The notes under the pieces are model-generated. The model saw only the letters and a list, made by a program, of their open reading frames with translations. It was not told the origin of the DNA and did no database searches. Source: Thermobispora bispora DSM 43833 (GTDB lineage Bacteria > Actinomycetota > Actinomycetes > Streptosporangiales > Streptosporangiaceae). Taken from it: 64,000 bases of DNA. Shown here in pieces: positions 8,511 through 16,325 of the stretch. A program made the translations under genes and the position numbers. Numbering within the stretch: the stretch's first letter is position 1; each line of letters begins with the position of its first letter. The DNA lies in the NCBI RefSeq assembly GCF_000092645.1, contig NC_014165.1, positions 124,001-188,000 of the forward strand. Direction: 5' to 3'.

Positions 8511-8873
8511 CTGCCTCCTGCTCCAGGGGCGGAAAACGGCGTGTTGCCGATCATTCGGTGACGAACCAGGTCTGCTATATGCCCTTTGACGGCATGGTCG
8601 CGGCCGGGCGCGGGAGTGCCAAGTGCAGAAAGCTGGTCAAACGTAATGGCCAGAACGGCCAGAATGCGCGCCGCCCCGCCCGGTGGCCTCGGAAATGATC
8701 ATGTTCCGGAGCTGAAGATCACTATTCGGCGGGCGGCCGTCTGAAAGAAAAGCGCGAACCCGGTGGCGCGGTTCGCGAACCCGGTGGCGCGGTTCCGGTG
8801 TCCCGCGACACGCGCTCGGGTTTTCTACGGAAATCTACGACGGGCGCTATATCCCGCAATAAGGTCCGAGACC
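8511..8873. other. Gene-free stretch with a perfect 21 bp tandem duplication
   Basis: Divergent intergenic region between the hypothetical gene and the AAA ATPase. At 8754-8774 and 8775-8795 the 21 bp unit starting GCGAACCCGGTGGCG is repeated exactly. The rest is comparatively A/T-richer and probably holds both promoters. Confidence 0.6.
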
Positions 8874-10049
8874 ATGGACCCGGTGCGCAATCCCTACGCG
8901 CCCGGCGCGGGCCAGCGGCCGCCCGAGCTCGCCGGGCGCGATAGAGAGCTGCGGCAGTTCGAGATCGTGCTGGAGCGCGTGGCCCGCGGCCGGCCGGAGC
9001 GGAGCATGGTGCTCACCGGGCTCCGCGGGGTCGGCAAGACCGTGCTGCTCAACACGTTCAAGTCCATGGCGATGCAGCGGCTGTGGGGGACCGGGAAGAT
9101 CGAGGCCCGGCCCGACCAGTCGATCCGGCGGCCGGTCGCCGCCGCGCTGCACATGGCCATCCGGGAGCTCGCACCCCGGCACCGCGCGCCCGAGCGCATC
9201 GAGCACGTCCTCAGCGTGCTCAAGGCGTTCGCGCTGCGCGACCCCGGCAAGGGCGCCGCGAACTGGACGCCCGCGATCGACGTGCCGGCCGCGCGCGGCC
9301 GGGCCGACTCCGGGGACTTGGTGATCGACCTCACCGAGCTGTTCGTCGACGCGGCGAGCGTCGCCGCCGACCTCGGCGTCGGCATCGCGCTCTTCATCGA
9401 CGAGATGCAGGACGTGCGGCCGCCGGACATCTCGGCGCTCTGCGCCGCCTGCCATGAGCTGTCGCAGAGCGGCGGGCCGCTGATCGTGGTGGGCGCGGGC
9501 CTGCCGCACCTGCCCACCGTGCTCTCGGCGAGCAAGAGCTACTCGGAACGGCTGTTCCGCTACACGCGGATCGACCGGCTCGACCGGGAGGCCGCGGACC
9601 AGGCGCTCATCGCCCCGGCCGCCCGGGAGGGCGTCGAGTTCACGCCCGGCGCGCTCGACGCGCTCTACGAGGCGGCCGACGGCTACCCGTACTTCGTCCA
9701 GGCGTACGGGAAGGTCGTCTGGGACTACGCCCCGAAGAGCCCGATCACCGCGGACGACGTCGCGGTGGCGGCCCCGGAGGCGGAGGAGGAGCTCGCCGTG
9801 GGGTTCTTCGGCAGCCGGTACGAGCGGGCCACCCCGGCCGAGCGCGACTACATGCGGGCCATGGCGCGGCTCGGCGACGACCCGGTGCCGACCGCCGCCG
9901 TGGCCGAGGTGCTCGGCCGCAAGCCGTCCAGCCTCTCCCCGGCCCGGGACAGCCTGATCAAGAAAGGGCTGATCTACAGCGCCGAGCGCGGGCTGGTCGG
10001 CTTCACCGTCCCGCACTTCGGGCGGTTCCTCCGCGCCCAGCCGGTGTAG
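8874..10049 (+). CDS. AAA-type ATP-binding protein with C-terminal winged helix
   Basis: 391 residues from the ATG at 8874 (MDPVRNPYAPGAGQRPPELAGR). Walker A is GLRGVGKT near residue 50, Walker B is ALFIDEMQD near residue 170, and a sensor-like ...GAGLPHLP follows. The C-terminal ~90 residues (RDYMRAMARLGDD, VAEVLGRKPSSLSPARDSL, KKGLIYSAERGLVGFTVP) look like a winged-helix DNA- or partner-binding domain. The layout is Orc1/Cdc6-like, shared by a large group of stand-alone actinobacterial ATPases of unknown role. No toxin, nuclease or recombinase gene adjoins it, so no defence or mobile-element job can be claimed. A strong 19 bp hairpin follows. Confidence 0.85.
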   Translation: MDPVRNPYAPGAGQRPPELAGRDRELRQFEIVLERVARGRPERSMVLTGLRGVGKTVLLNTFKSMAMQRLWGTGKIEARPDQSIRRPVAAALHMAIRELAPRHRAPERIEHVLSVLKAFALRDPGKGAANWTPAIDVPAARGRADSGDLVIDLTELFVDAASVAADLGVGIALFIDEMQDVRPPDISALCAACHELSQSGGPLIVVGAGLPHLPTVLSASKSYSERLFRYTRIDRLDREAADQALIAPAAREGVEFTPGALDALYEAADGYPYFVQAYGKVVWDYAPKSPITADDVAVAAPEAEEELAVGFFGSRYERATPAERDYMRAMARLGDDPVPTAAVAEVLGRKPSSLSPARDSLIKKGLIYSAERGLVGFTVPHFGRFLRAQPV

Positions 10050-10091
10050 CGGACCGATCCGGGGAGCACGGCCCGGCGGACGGGCCATCGG

Positions 10092-10137
10092 GTTCTCTAC
10101 TGCTCTCTAGGGGCAGGGCTAGAGAGCCGTAGAGAAC
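10092..10137 (+). terminator. Long near-perfect hairpin after the AAA ATPase
   Basis: Arms GTTCTCTACTGCTCTCTAG and CTAGAGAGCCGTAGAGAAC pair over 19 bp with one mismatch around an 8 nt GGGCAGGG loop. There is no T run, so termination is likely but not certain. The arms themselves contain repeats of CTCTA, and the element is less GC-rich than its surroundings. Confidence 0.6.
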
Positions 10138-10300
10138 GCCATCCATGGCCGGGCCGTACGGCTCGGCTGGCGGTGGCCGCTGACGGGTCCCGGCGGCCGG
10201 CCGGGTCACCTCGGCCGTGATCGCGGTGGTGGCGCCGTGTGGTCGGCTCGCGTGCGAGCCCGTCACGGCCGAGGAACGTCCGGCCCTGCGGCCCGCCGCG

Positions 10301-10933
10301 TCATCCGTCGACGTAGCGACCGAACACCCGCTGGTACTCCGCGGCGTCCGGGGTCGACAGCAGCCGCGGCTCCTTGTCCTCCCGCCACACGTGCATCGCC
10401 GGGCACATGCTCTCCTCGAAGTCCTTCCTCCCGAGGATGTCGTCCACCTCGGCGACCTTCTCGCCGGTCCTCACCTCGTAGAGGGTGGCGCGGTACCTGC
10501 CCTGATACATGGGGATGGGCCGTCCCCTGAACCGGCACTCACCGATCCGCGGCCCCTCGTCGGCGATCTCCACACAGGCGACAAGCTGCACGCTCGTCGG
10601 GTCGTCGTGTTTCCGGTTCCAGTGCTTAGGCAGCGATTGACGGACCCGGGCCGGTGACCAGCCGGGATCACTGACCTGCGAATCGGATTCCTCGAAGATC
10701 TGGATGGGGTGCGGGGCCGGTCCCTGGTAGGCGTCGACGGTGGGGTAGTACCTCCGCTGGTACCAGCAGAGCGTCTCCAGATCGTGGGTGCTGTCCGGCG
10801 GCTCGTCACTGGCTCTGGGCACAGGGCCGAAGAAGAGGTAGCCGCCGTAACCGATCGCGGCGACGACGGCGAGTGCGAGCAGCCGGAGCACGGCGGTCTT
10901 GAGGATGCTCCCTGCCTTGGACATGCCAGTCAT
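10301..10933 (-). CDS. Hypothetical single-pass membrane or exported protein
   Basis: 210 residues from the ATG at 10933 (MTGMSKAGSILKTAVLRLL), three nt after GGAAGG; the second ATG at 10924 is an alternative. One N-terminal hydrophobic segment (LALAVVAAIGYGGYLFFG) anchors or exports the protein. The remainder is soluble, with conserved-looking Cys residues (ETLCWYQRRYY, LVACVEIAD, IGECRFRG, ESMCPAMHVW) that could form two disulfides outside the membrane. I do not recognise the family. Confidence 0.7.
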   Translation of the reverse strand: MTGMSKAGSILKTAVLRLLALAVVAAIGYGGYLFFGPVPRASDEPPDSTHDLETLCWYQRRYYPTVDAYQGPAPHPIQIFEESDSQVSDPGWSPARVRQSLPKHWNRKHDDPTSVQLVACVEIADEGPRIGECRFRGRPIPMYQGRYRATLYEVRTGEKVAEVDDILGRKDFEESMCPAMHVWREDKEPRLLSTPDAAEYQRVFGRYVDG

Positions 10934-10959
10934 GCACCTTCCGACGGGCGAGCCATGGC

Positions 10960-11092
10960 CGGCCTCGAGCGGCCTCGTCCGCCAAGCGGCCGTTGCGGTG
11001 GTCGTCGGCGGTCGGGTCGAGGAGGCCATGGCCGGAGAAGCCGAACTCGATGGCCTTCTCCTCCTCGGACTCCCGGTGCCACGCGGCCGCCG
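10960..11092 (-). pseudogene. 3' remnant resembling a TrpB-like PLP enzyme
   Basis: The minus strand encodes EEEKAIEFGFSGHGLLD followed by a short tail (DDHRNGRLADEA). The SGHG-[LH]-[LF]-D motif near the C-terminus is characteristic of tryptophan synthase beta and TrpB-like proteins. No other part of such a gene is present: upstream the sequence dissolves into GC-rich repeats, and downstream it meets the start of the 10301-10933 gene. This is a small decayed fragment; identification rests on about 20 residues. Confidence 0.4.
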
Positions 11093-11375
11093 GCGGGCTC
11101 AAGCCGCCACCACGGGACCGGGCGGGTGGTGGGATCTCCGGCTTCCGGCCGGCGCCGGATCGCTGACGGGATGCGAGCCGGTGGCCGGATCTCCGGCGGG
11201 ATGCGAACCGGTGACCGGACCGCCGGCGCGGGTTCGGGCGGACCGGGCCGGTGGTGAATCTCCGGATTCAGGCCGATGGCGGGAACGCTGACCGGACGCG
11301 AGCCCGGCGGCGGGGCCACCGGCCGGGTGACGGCCGCCGGCGGAGACCTGAGCCGTTCACGGGGATCGGCACGCG
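11093..11375. repeat. Gene-free stretch with a 30 nt degenerate direct repeat
   Basis: Two adjacent 30 nt copies at 11156-11185 and 11186-11215 share CGGATC..GGGATGCGA(G/A)CCGGTG. Weaker copies follow to about 11330. No gene recognised. Confidence 0.5.
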
Positions 11376-12188
11376 TCACCGGGAGATCGGCACGCGGCTG
11401 TCGTCCGCGATCGCGGGCGCGCCGTCCGGCGGGACCACGGCGGCCTTCACCGCCGGGCGCCGGCCGCTCAGGTAGACGGCGAACACCACCTCGGAGCCGT
11501 CCTTGGCGGGGAAGGTGAAGAAGCGCCAGCACAGCTCGCGCCACATGTCGCTCGGCTCCTCCGCGGCGAGCATGGGCCGGTGCGCCCGCCACGCCGCGCT
11601 CGCCTTGAGCCGGGAGAGCGCCCGGCCGGGCGGGATGCGCCGCTGCTCGCAGGGCGCCCGGTAGCGCACCCGGTCGATCAGTTCCTCCACCTCGGGGGAG
11701 AGCAGGAGCAGCAGCGCCGCGTAACCCGCGATCCACGCCGCCACCGTGCCCGACCAGAGGGCCGGCAGGTCCGCCCCGGTGACCCGCTCCAGCGCCACCA
11801 GGACCGCCATCGCGGTGAGCACCGCGGACCGGGCGATCGAGCGCAGCCCGACCGGGGCCACGCTGACGTCCCCGAAGCAGCCGCACCCCGCGTCGGGCCG
11901 CCGCTTGCGCAGGTCCCACAGCACGTACGTGGCGATGGAGAAGAAGACCACGGGCAGCCAGCGCGCGGCGGGGTGGTCGGCGAAGACCAGGGCGGCGGCG
12001 AGCGCGAACTCCCCGGCCGCGCAGCAGATCATCGCGGGCCGGGCGAACCGCTCCGGCACGAGCACGGCGGGCCCGAGGCGGGCGAGGGCGCCCGGCGCGG
12101 AGTCGCCGGCGGCGAGCTTGGCCACGCCCCCCAGGACCAGCATCGCCACCACGATCGGCAGGGCGGCTGCGGCAGCGAACTGAAGCAC
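11376..12188 (-). CDS. MauE/DoxX-like redox-associated membrane protein
   Basis: 270 residues. The N-terminal ~165 residues contain about four membrane helices and the family motif GCGCFGDVSVAPVG, whose CxC pair is the presumed redox site of MauE-type proteins. MauE is needed, with MauD, to form the many disulfides of the methylamine dehydrogenase light chain. The C-terminal ~100 residues are soluble and not part of the usual MauE domain. The gene lies 3 nt after the cysteine-rich gene 12192-13142 in the same direction, so the two are surely co-transcribed. That pairing suggests this protein keeps the neighbour's cysteines oxidised. MauD is not present. Confidence 0.8.
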   Translation of the reverse strand: MLQFAAAAALPIVVAMLVLGGVAKLAAGDSAPGALARLGPAVLVPERFARPAMICCAAGEFALAAALVFADHPAARWLPVVFFSIATYVLWDLRKRRPDAGCGCFGDVSVAPVGLRSIARSAVLTAMAVLVALERVTGADLPALWSGTVAAWIAGYAALLLLLSPEVEELIDRVRYRAPCEQRRIPPGRALSRLKASAAWRAHRPMLAAEEPSDMWRELCWRFFTFPAKDGSEVVFAVYLSGRRPAVKAAVVPPDGAPAIADDSRVPISR

Positions 12189-12191
12189 GAC

Positions 12192-13142
12192 CTACCCCAA
12201 TCCCACTCGGACGTTGAAGCAGCCCTTGGTCAGCTCACCACCGAGCTCGACGTAGGCGGTGGTGGAGAGCTCGACGATCCGGCCCCGCTCGGAGGTGCCG
12301 CACTCCAGGCACCGATCGCAGAAGCGCCCGGCCACGCACCCGCAGGCGACGATCGGCAGCCGGTTCCCCCGGCGGTCGCACTCGTTCAGCACGTGCAGCA
12401 CGGAGCCGAGGGAGAGGTACGGCAGGCCGGTGCAGGAGACCCCGGCGTCCTCGCACCCGGCGTCGCCGGGCTCCAGCATCGGGTAGGCCACGCCGTACTC
12501 CTCGAAGTCCCCCCAGACCGCGGTGCCCGAGATGGTGGGCTGTACTCCACGGTACGCGGGCGGGGGCGGCGGCACGGCGTTCGCCCGGTACGGGGGCTGT
12601 GACGTGGCCGGGAGGAGGGCGAGCGTGGTCCCCTCGTCGATCATCCCGATCGCGTCGAAGAGGTAGCCCGGCTCGAGCTGGGGGTGGCGGACCCGGATCC
12701 GGCCGGTGGCCCGGTAGGGGACGACGACCGACCGGGGGCGCCGGTGCGGGCCGCAGTCGAGCTCGATGGTGAGGTCCCGGTTCCCCGAGACGCTGCGGAT
12801 GGTCCCGGTGATCCGGGTGATGTCCGCCCAGACCCGGTCGGCCACCGTGCCGCCGTGCAGCGCCCGGATGATGACGTTCGCCCGCAGCGGCAGCTCGGCG
12901 GGGGCGATCGGCGCCCCGCGCCACGCGGTGGCCCAGGGGGCGATCACCAGCCGGTGCTCCTCCCCGGCGTCGTCCTCCACCACGATCAGATGCGGGCTGA
13001 CGTCGATGATCGAGCCGCGCACCGTGCCGTACGGCGCGACGTCACCGGGGGCGGGTTCCAGCGGCGCCACCTCGCGGCCCAGCGCGGCGGCGGCCAGCAT
13101 CCGCCGGCGGTCGACGGCTCGGTACGGAGTCGCGTTTCCCAC
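12192..13142 (-). CDS. Cysteine-rich protein with methylamine-dehydrogenase-light-chain-like C-terminus
   Basis: 316 residues from the GTG at 13142, which has GAGG 8 nt upstream; longer in-frame starts lack a ribosome site. Residues ~40-200 look beta-rich (repeated short V/I strands) and are unrecognised. The last ~80 residues hold nine cysteines, including ACGCVAGRFCDRCLECG and the C-terminal GCFNVRVGLG. Spacing and ending resemble the light chain MauA (CC...C.RC.C ... C....VG), but neither tryptophan of the TTQ cofactor has an equivalent, so it should not be an amine dehydrogenase. There is no obvious signal peptide, although an RRRMLAAAALG stretch lies near the start. The MauE-like gene follows in the same transcript. 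Confidence 0.65.
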   Translation of the reverse strand: MGNATPYRAVDRRRMLAAAALGREVAPLEPAPGDVAPYGTVRGSIIDVSPHLIVVEDDAGEEHRLVIAPWATAWRGAPIAPAELPLRANVIIRALHGGTVADRVWADITRITGTIRSVSGNRDLTIELDCGPHRRPRSVVVPYRATGRIRVRHPQLEPGYLFDAIGMIDEGTTLALLPATSQPPYRANAVPPPPPAYRGVQPTISGTAVWGDFEEYGVAYPMLEPGDAGCEDAGVSCTGLPYLSLGSVLHVLNECDRRGNRLPIVACGCVAGRFCDRCLECGTSERGRIVELSTTAYVELGGELTKGCFNVRVGLG

Positions 13143-13417
13143 GTTTCCAGCCTCACATGCCGTAAGCGGCGGCGCGGTGTGATTTCCGTGCCGGTGGGCG
13201 GTGCGGGGGCAAAAATCCTCCTCCAAGATGAATGGCTTCTCTCCTACTTTGCGGTAGTTAATCCCGGTAGGCCAGAGGGCCGGGATAAAGACCATGCCAC
13301 CGACCTGGCCGGGTCTTTGCCGTTGTCAGCAGGAAATCTGCATTTCGGTTCAGCCGGATTGCGGAGTGAGCCTGCCATTCTGGCACGAGACGCCCTGCAG
13401 GCCAGGCTGGTGATCGA

Positions 13418-13918
13418 ATGGTCGTGAACCATGAGGAGTTCCGCGCGTACGTGCAATCCCGCGGAGCGGCCCTGCTGCGTGTCGCCAACCAGATCACCGG
13501 AAATCCGTCCGACGCCGAGGACCTGCTCCAAGCCGCTCTCGCCAAGACGTACCTCGCGTGGGAAAAGATCAAGGATCGCGCCTCGCTCGACGGATATGTG
13601 CGGCGCGCGATGGTGAACATCAACATCTCGTGGTGGCGCCGGCGCAAGCTGGAGGAATTCCCCGCCGAGCGGCTCCCGGACGTGCCGATCCAGCCCGAGG
13701 CCAGGAATCGATACGACGAGCTCGAGCAGGCGCTCGACCGGCTTCCGGCCCGGCAGCGCACCGCGATCGTGCTGCGGTACTACGAGGACATGAGCGAGAT
13801 GGAGATCGCCAGGGCCCTGGGGATCAGCGTCGGCACGGTGAAGAGCTCGGTGTCCCGGGGGATGGCGAAGCTTCGTGACGATCTCCTCGTCTCGGCCGAC
13901 CGGAAATCTCTCAATTAG
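13418..13918 (+). CDS. SigE-family ECF RNA polymerase sigma factor
   Basis: 166 residues. Region 2 (FRAYVQSRGAALLRVANQI, DAEDLLQAALAKTYLAWEKI) is followed, after a short linker, by region 4 (ALDRLPARQRTAIVLRYYED, SEMEIARALGISVGTVKSSV). The order and length match the actinobacterial SigE-like ECF group. The start is the ATG at 13418 or the GTG two codons later; no strong ribosome site is seen. The usual partner of this group, a small membrane or exported protein immediately downstream, is missing: the next gene is 330 nt away on the other strand. The 275 bp upstream is unusually A/T-containing and likely holds the promoter. Confidence 0.88.
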   Translation: MVVNHEEFRAYVQSRGAALLRVANQITGNPSDAEDLLQAALAKTYLAWEKIKDRASLDGYVRRAMVNINISWWRRRKLEEFPAERLPDVPIQPEARNRYDELEQALDRLPARQRTAIVLRYYEDMSEMEIARALGISVGTVKSSVSRGMAKLRDDLLVSADRKSLN

Positions 13919-14249
13919 GAACATATACGGCGCAGGCCGTGGGCCGTACGCCTGGGTCCCGCGGGGGCGTGGCAGGCTCGCCGGAGCGGCCGGCCGCGGC
14001 GGGGCGGAGTGGTCACCGGGGGTGAGTGCTCAGGTCATGAGCGGGCCGGCCGCGGCTGGGCGGAGTCTCCGGCGGGGCGTCCCCGACACGGTCTTTCGGT
14101 GAGACGCCCGCCCGTGGCCGGGCGGGCGGGGCGCCGTGCCCGGGGTCACGGGTGGGGCCGCCGGGCTGACCGATCGGCCGGGCGCGCGCGGAACGGCCTG
14201 AGCCGGCCGTTCCGCGCGGCATGCCGCTGGGCGACCGGCGGCCGGGACG
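13919..14249. other. Convergent gene-free stretch with two strong hairpins
   Basis: A 9 bp stem with tetraloop at 14106-14127 (GCCCGCCCG / CGGGCGGGC) and a 14 bp stem at 14185-14218. Also two copies of an xGCCGGCCGCGGC(G/T)GGGCGGAGT segment at about 13990 and 14044. No gene. Confidence 0.55.
14185..14218 (-). terminator. Perfect 14 bp hairpin after the degenerate nuclease gene
   Basis: Arms CGCGCGGAACGGCC and GGCCGTTCCGCGCG around a 6 nt loop, 32 nt after the stop at 14250. Likely factor-independent terminator without a T run, as is common in high-GC actinobacteria. Confidence 0.7.
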
Positions 14250-15104
14250 TCACCGCTCGCAGGCGACCCCGTCGCCGTCCGCGTCCCGGTACCAGTCGTA
14301 CTCGGGGTCGATGCCCCGCCGGTAGTCGCCGTAGCCGTACCGGATCGCCTCGGCGCAGGTGCGGAACCGCGGGTCGACGCCGGAGCCGGACGGCTGCGTG
14401 GCCGAGGCGGCCGGGGCGCCGGGCTGCGGCTGGGCCGGCTCGAACGGGTTCGCGCCGCGGATGTACCGCTCCGGCGAGCGCGGCCGGTCGGTGCCGCGGA
14501 TCTCCGGCATCACGAGCGTGCCGCCACCCTGCCGTACCGAGGCGGAGTCCTGCGGCACGTGCAGGTCGACCACCAGGGGACGCTGGGCGGCCTCACCGCA
14601 CGCCTCCGACCAGATCCCCAGGCGGGTGTCCTGCGCCTTCGACTGCGCACGGAGGATCGACTCCGTGTACGCGTACTTCCGGCCGAACGGCGACGCCTGC
14701 GCGTACCCCTTGGCGACCAGGTCGCGGTTGACGAAGTCGCCGGACCGCGACCAGACGTAGACGAGGTAGCGGCCGTCGTCGAACGGCAGCGGCTTCACGG
14801 TGCGCAGGTAGGCGCGCTTCCCGTCCGGAAGCAGCTCCTTCAGGCGCTTGAGCGCCTCCTCGTTCCAGCATTGCCCTCGAACGGGGGACTCGGCCTCGAG
14901 CAGGCCGATCCGCACGGTCCGGCCCTTCGCCGTCACGACGTCGATCGCGTTCGCGTCGACGACCTTCTTGACCGTCACCTCGATCGAGTTCTTGGGCACG
15001 TTCTTGGGCCTACTGGCAGCCGCCGCCGGGGATGCCCACACGGCGGGAACGGCGAGCGCTGCGGCGGCTGCGACCATGGTGAGTGCGCGGGAGAGTGGAC
15101 TCAC
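14250..15104 (-). CDS. Exported SNase-like protein with excalibur domain, degenerate active site
   Basis: 284 residues from the GTG at 15104 (GGAG 6 nt upstream); an ATG four codons earlier at 15116 is the alternative. A signal peptide ends near PAAAAS. The thermonuclease fold follows (VKKVVDANAIDV, GRTVRIGLLEAESP, DDGRYLVYVWS, VNRDLVAKGYA). The C-terminal 40 residues are an excalibur Ca-binding domain (TCAEAIRYGYGDYRRGID, DADGDGVACE). The nuclease signature is damaged: the usual DGDT is DANA, and the IDTPE segment carrying the metal-binding Asp and general-base Glu is LEAES. The two arginines are kept. It may bind nucleic acid without cutting. The paralogue at 28496-29191 is nearly canonical. 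Confidence 0.85.
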   Translation of the reverse strand: MSPLSRALTMVAAAAALAVPAVWASPAAAASRPKNVPKNSIEVTVKKVVDANAIDVVTAKGRTVRIGLLEAESPVRGQCWNEEALKRLKELLPDGKRAYLRTVKPLPFDDGRYLVYVWSRSGDFVNRDLVAKGYAQASPFGRKYAYTESILRAQSKAQDTRLGIWSEACGEAAQRPLVVDLHVPQDSASVRQGGGTLVMPEIRGTDRPRSPERYIRGANPFEPAQPQPGAPAASATQPSGSGVDPRFRTCAEAIRYGYGDYRRGIDPEYDWYRDADGDGVACER

Positions 15105-15748
15105 AGGTCGCTCCATGAGCTCGTGTGTCGATCGGGTTTGGTGACCTTGGCAGTTCAGCAGAAAATCCGATCATTCGCCACCGATCTTGCGCATTGCCCC
15201 CATCTCGCCACGCGCCGTGACATTTCCGGAGAGTTGCCATGAGGGCAGGGGCGCTGCGGGCGGGGCGTGAGCGCCTGGGGCCGCGAGTGCTTCCCTGGGT
15301 ACGCGCCGTGTTGAGTACGCGCCGCGAGCGCTCTTCGTTGAGGACGCGCTGTGAGCTCCCTGTCCGAGTACGCGCTGCGAGCGCTCTTCCTGGAAGCACG
15401 CGCTGTGAGCGCTCGCTCTGCCCGAGTGCGCGCAGCGAGGGCTCTCCTTGGGCAGGCGGCGACTGCTCTCCCCGGCCATGCGGCGAGCCGGCCGCGGTGC
15501 CGGCGGGAGCATCGTGACGATGGCGGGCCGCTCGCCGGCCGCCCGGCTCTCTCTTAGCCCGAAGGCTTAGCCCGCAGGCCGCCATGCGGCGGACGAACCG
15601 TCTCGAGGCCGGGAACGCCCCGTCTTGCTCAGGCCGCTGCGCTCGCGAGTGACGCCCAGGGGTGGTCGCCGCGCGGATCCAAGGTCCGCCCCCGGTCCGC
15701 GGTCCTGGTGCGGCCCCGGTCCTGGTGTGGCCGTGGTTCGCTATCCGG
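15105..15748. other. Gene-free stretch carrying a 27 nt degenerate repeat array
   Basis: Nothing coding recognised over 640 bp. The part before 15240 is A/T-richer and probably holds the promoter of the nuclease gene. 15313-15451 is a repeat array (separate entry). The rest up to the MarR stop is featureless GC-rich DNA with a small CTTAGCCCG duplication near 15556. Confidence 0.5.
15313..15451. repeat. Five degenerate 27 nt tandem repeats
   Basis: Units start at 15313, 15340, 15366, 15393 and 15424 with approximate consensus GAGTACGCGCTGYGAGCGCT + CTTCC. Each contains a whole or damaged GAGCGCTC palindrome. Unit lengths are 26-31 nt and divergence is high, unlike CRISPR repeats. Read on the minus strand the array gives a 9-residue periodic peptide (SQRVL...), but no start or ribosome site supports a gene. 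Confidence 0.6.
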
Positions 15749-16228
15749 TCACCGGCCGTGCCGGGGCGCCACCCCGGCTGTGGCGTTGGGCCGTACCACG
15801 TCGCGGATCGTCCGCAGGGCCTCCAGGAACTGGGTGAGCTGCTCAGGGGTGAGCAGGCCGGTGAACCAGGTCTCGATGTCCGCGAGGTGCTGCGGCAGCA
15901 CCTGTTCCAGGCGCTTCCTGCCCGCGTCGGTGAGCACCGCGTAGAGGGAGCGGCGGTCGTTCGGGCAGGCGCGCCGCTCGACGAGGCCCTCGCGCTCCAG
16001 CCGGTCGACCACCCGGGTGATCCCGCTGGTGGACATGGACGTCTGAGCCGCGAGGTCGCTCATCCGCAGCCTGCGCTCGGGGGAGCGCGCGAGCCGGATC
16101 AAGGTCTCGAAGTCGACCTCGGACAGCCCGGCCTCGGCGAAGGTCCGGGTGGTCTTGGCCGACAGTCCCGCGTACACCTCCGCGAAGAGGCCCATCGCGG
16201 TGAGCCGAGGGTCGTCGAACAGATCCAT
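15749..16228 (-). CDS. MarR-family transcriptional regulator
   Basis: 159 residues from the ATG at 16228 (MDLFDDPRL). The winged helix is clear: LRMSDLAAQTSMSTSGITRV as recognition region, then DRLEREGLVERRACPNDRRS as the wing. Helical dimerisation segments lie at both ends. Divergent from the yceI-like gene with ~100 bp between the starts, so this regulator probably controls that gene and itself. An upstream in-frame ATG at 16258 is possible but lacks a ribosome site. Confidence 0.9.
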   Translation of the reverse strand: MDLFDDPRLTAMGLFAEVYAGLSAKTTRTFAEAGLSEVDFETLIRLARSPERRLRMSDLAAQTSMSTSGITRVVDRLEREGLVERRACPNDRRSLYAVLTDAGRKRLEQVLPQHLADIETWFTGLLTPEQLTQFLEALRTIRDVVRPNATAGVAPRHGR

Positions 16229-16325
16229 GCTCTCAGTGTACGCGCAGATATTTGACATGGGGAATATTTCTTCGGTAGAAAGTTGTACGAGAAGAATTCC
16301 CCGCCAGCACATTCGGAGGGTGGCT
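16229..16325. promoter_or_regulatory. Divergent marR / yceI control region
   Basis: A/T-rich 97 bp between the two starts. It contains TTGACA at 16253-16258 and two direct ATATTT elements 10 bp apart, a plausible MarR binding site overlapping the promoter. Binding is inferred from the divergent layout. Confidence 0.5.

Noticed and set aside
8874-10049. Defence or phage ATPase
   Set aside because: The ATPase family is widespread as a single gene and no effector, nuclease or mobile-element gene adjoins it.
12192-13142. Functional methylamine dehydrogenase light chain
   Set aside because: Both tryptophans needed for the TTQ cofactor are missing, and no heavy chain, MauD or MauG gene is in the window.
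15171-15512. Minus-strand 113-codon frame across the 27 nt repeats
   Set aside because: Periodic low-complexity peptide without ribosome site; the period explains the open frame.
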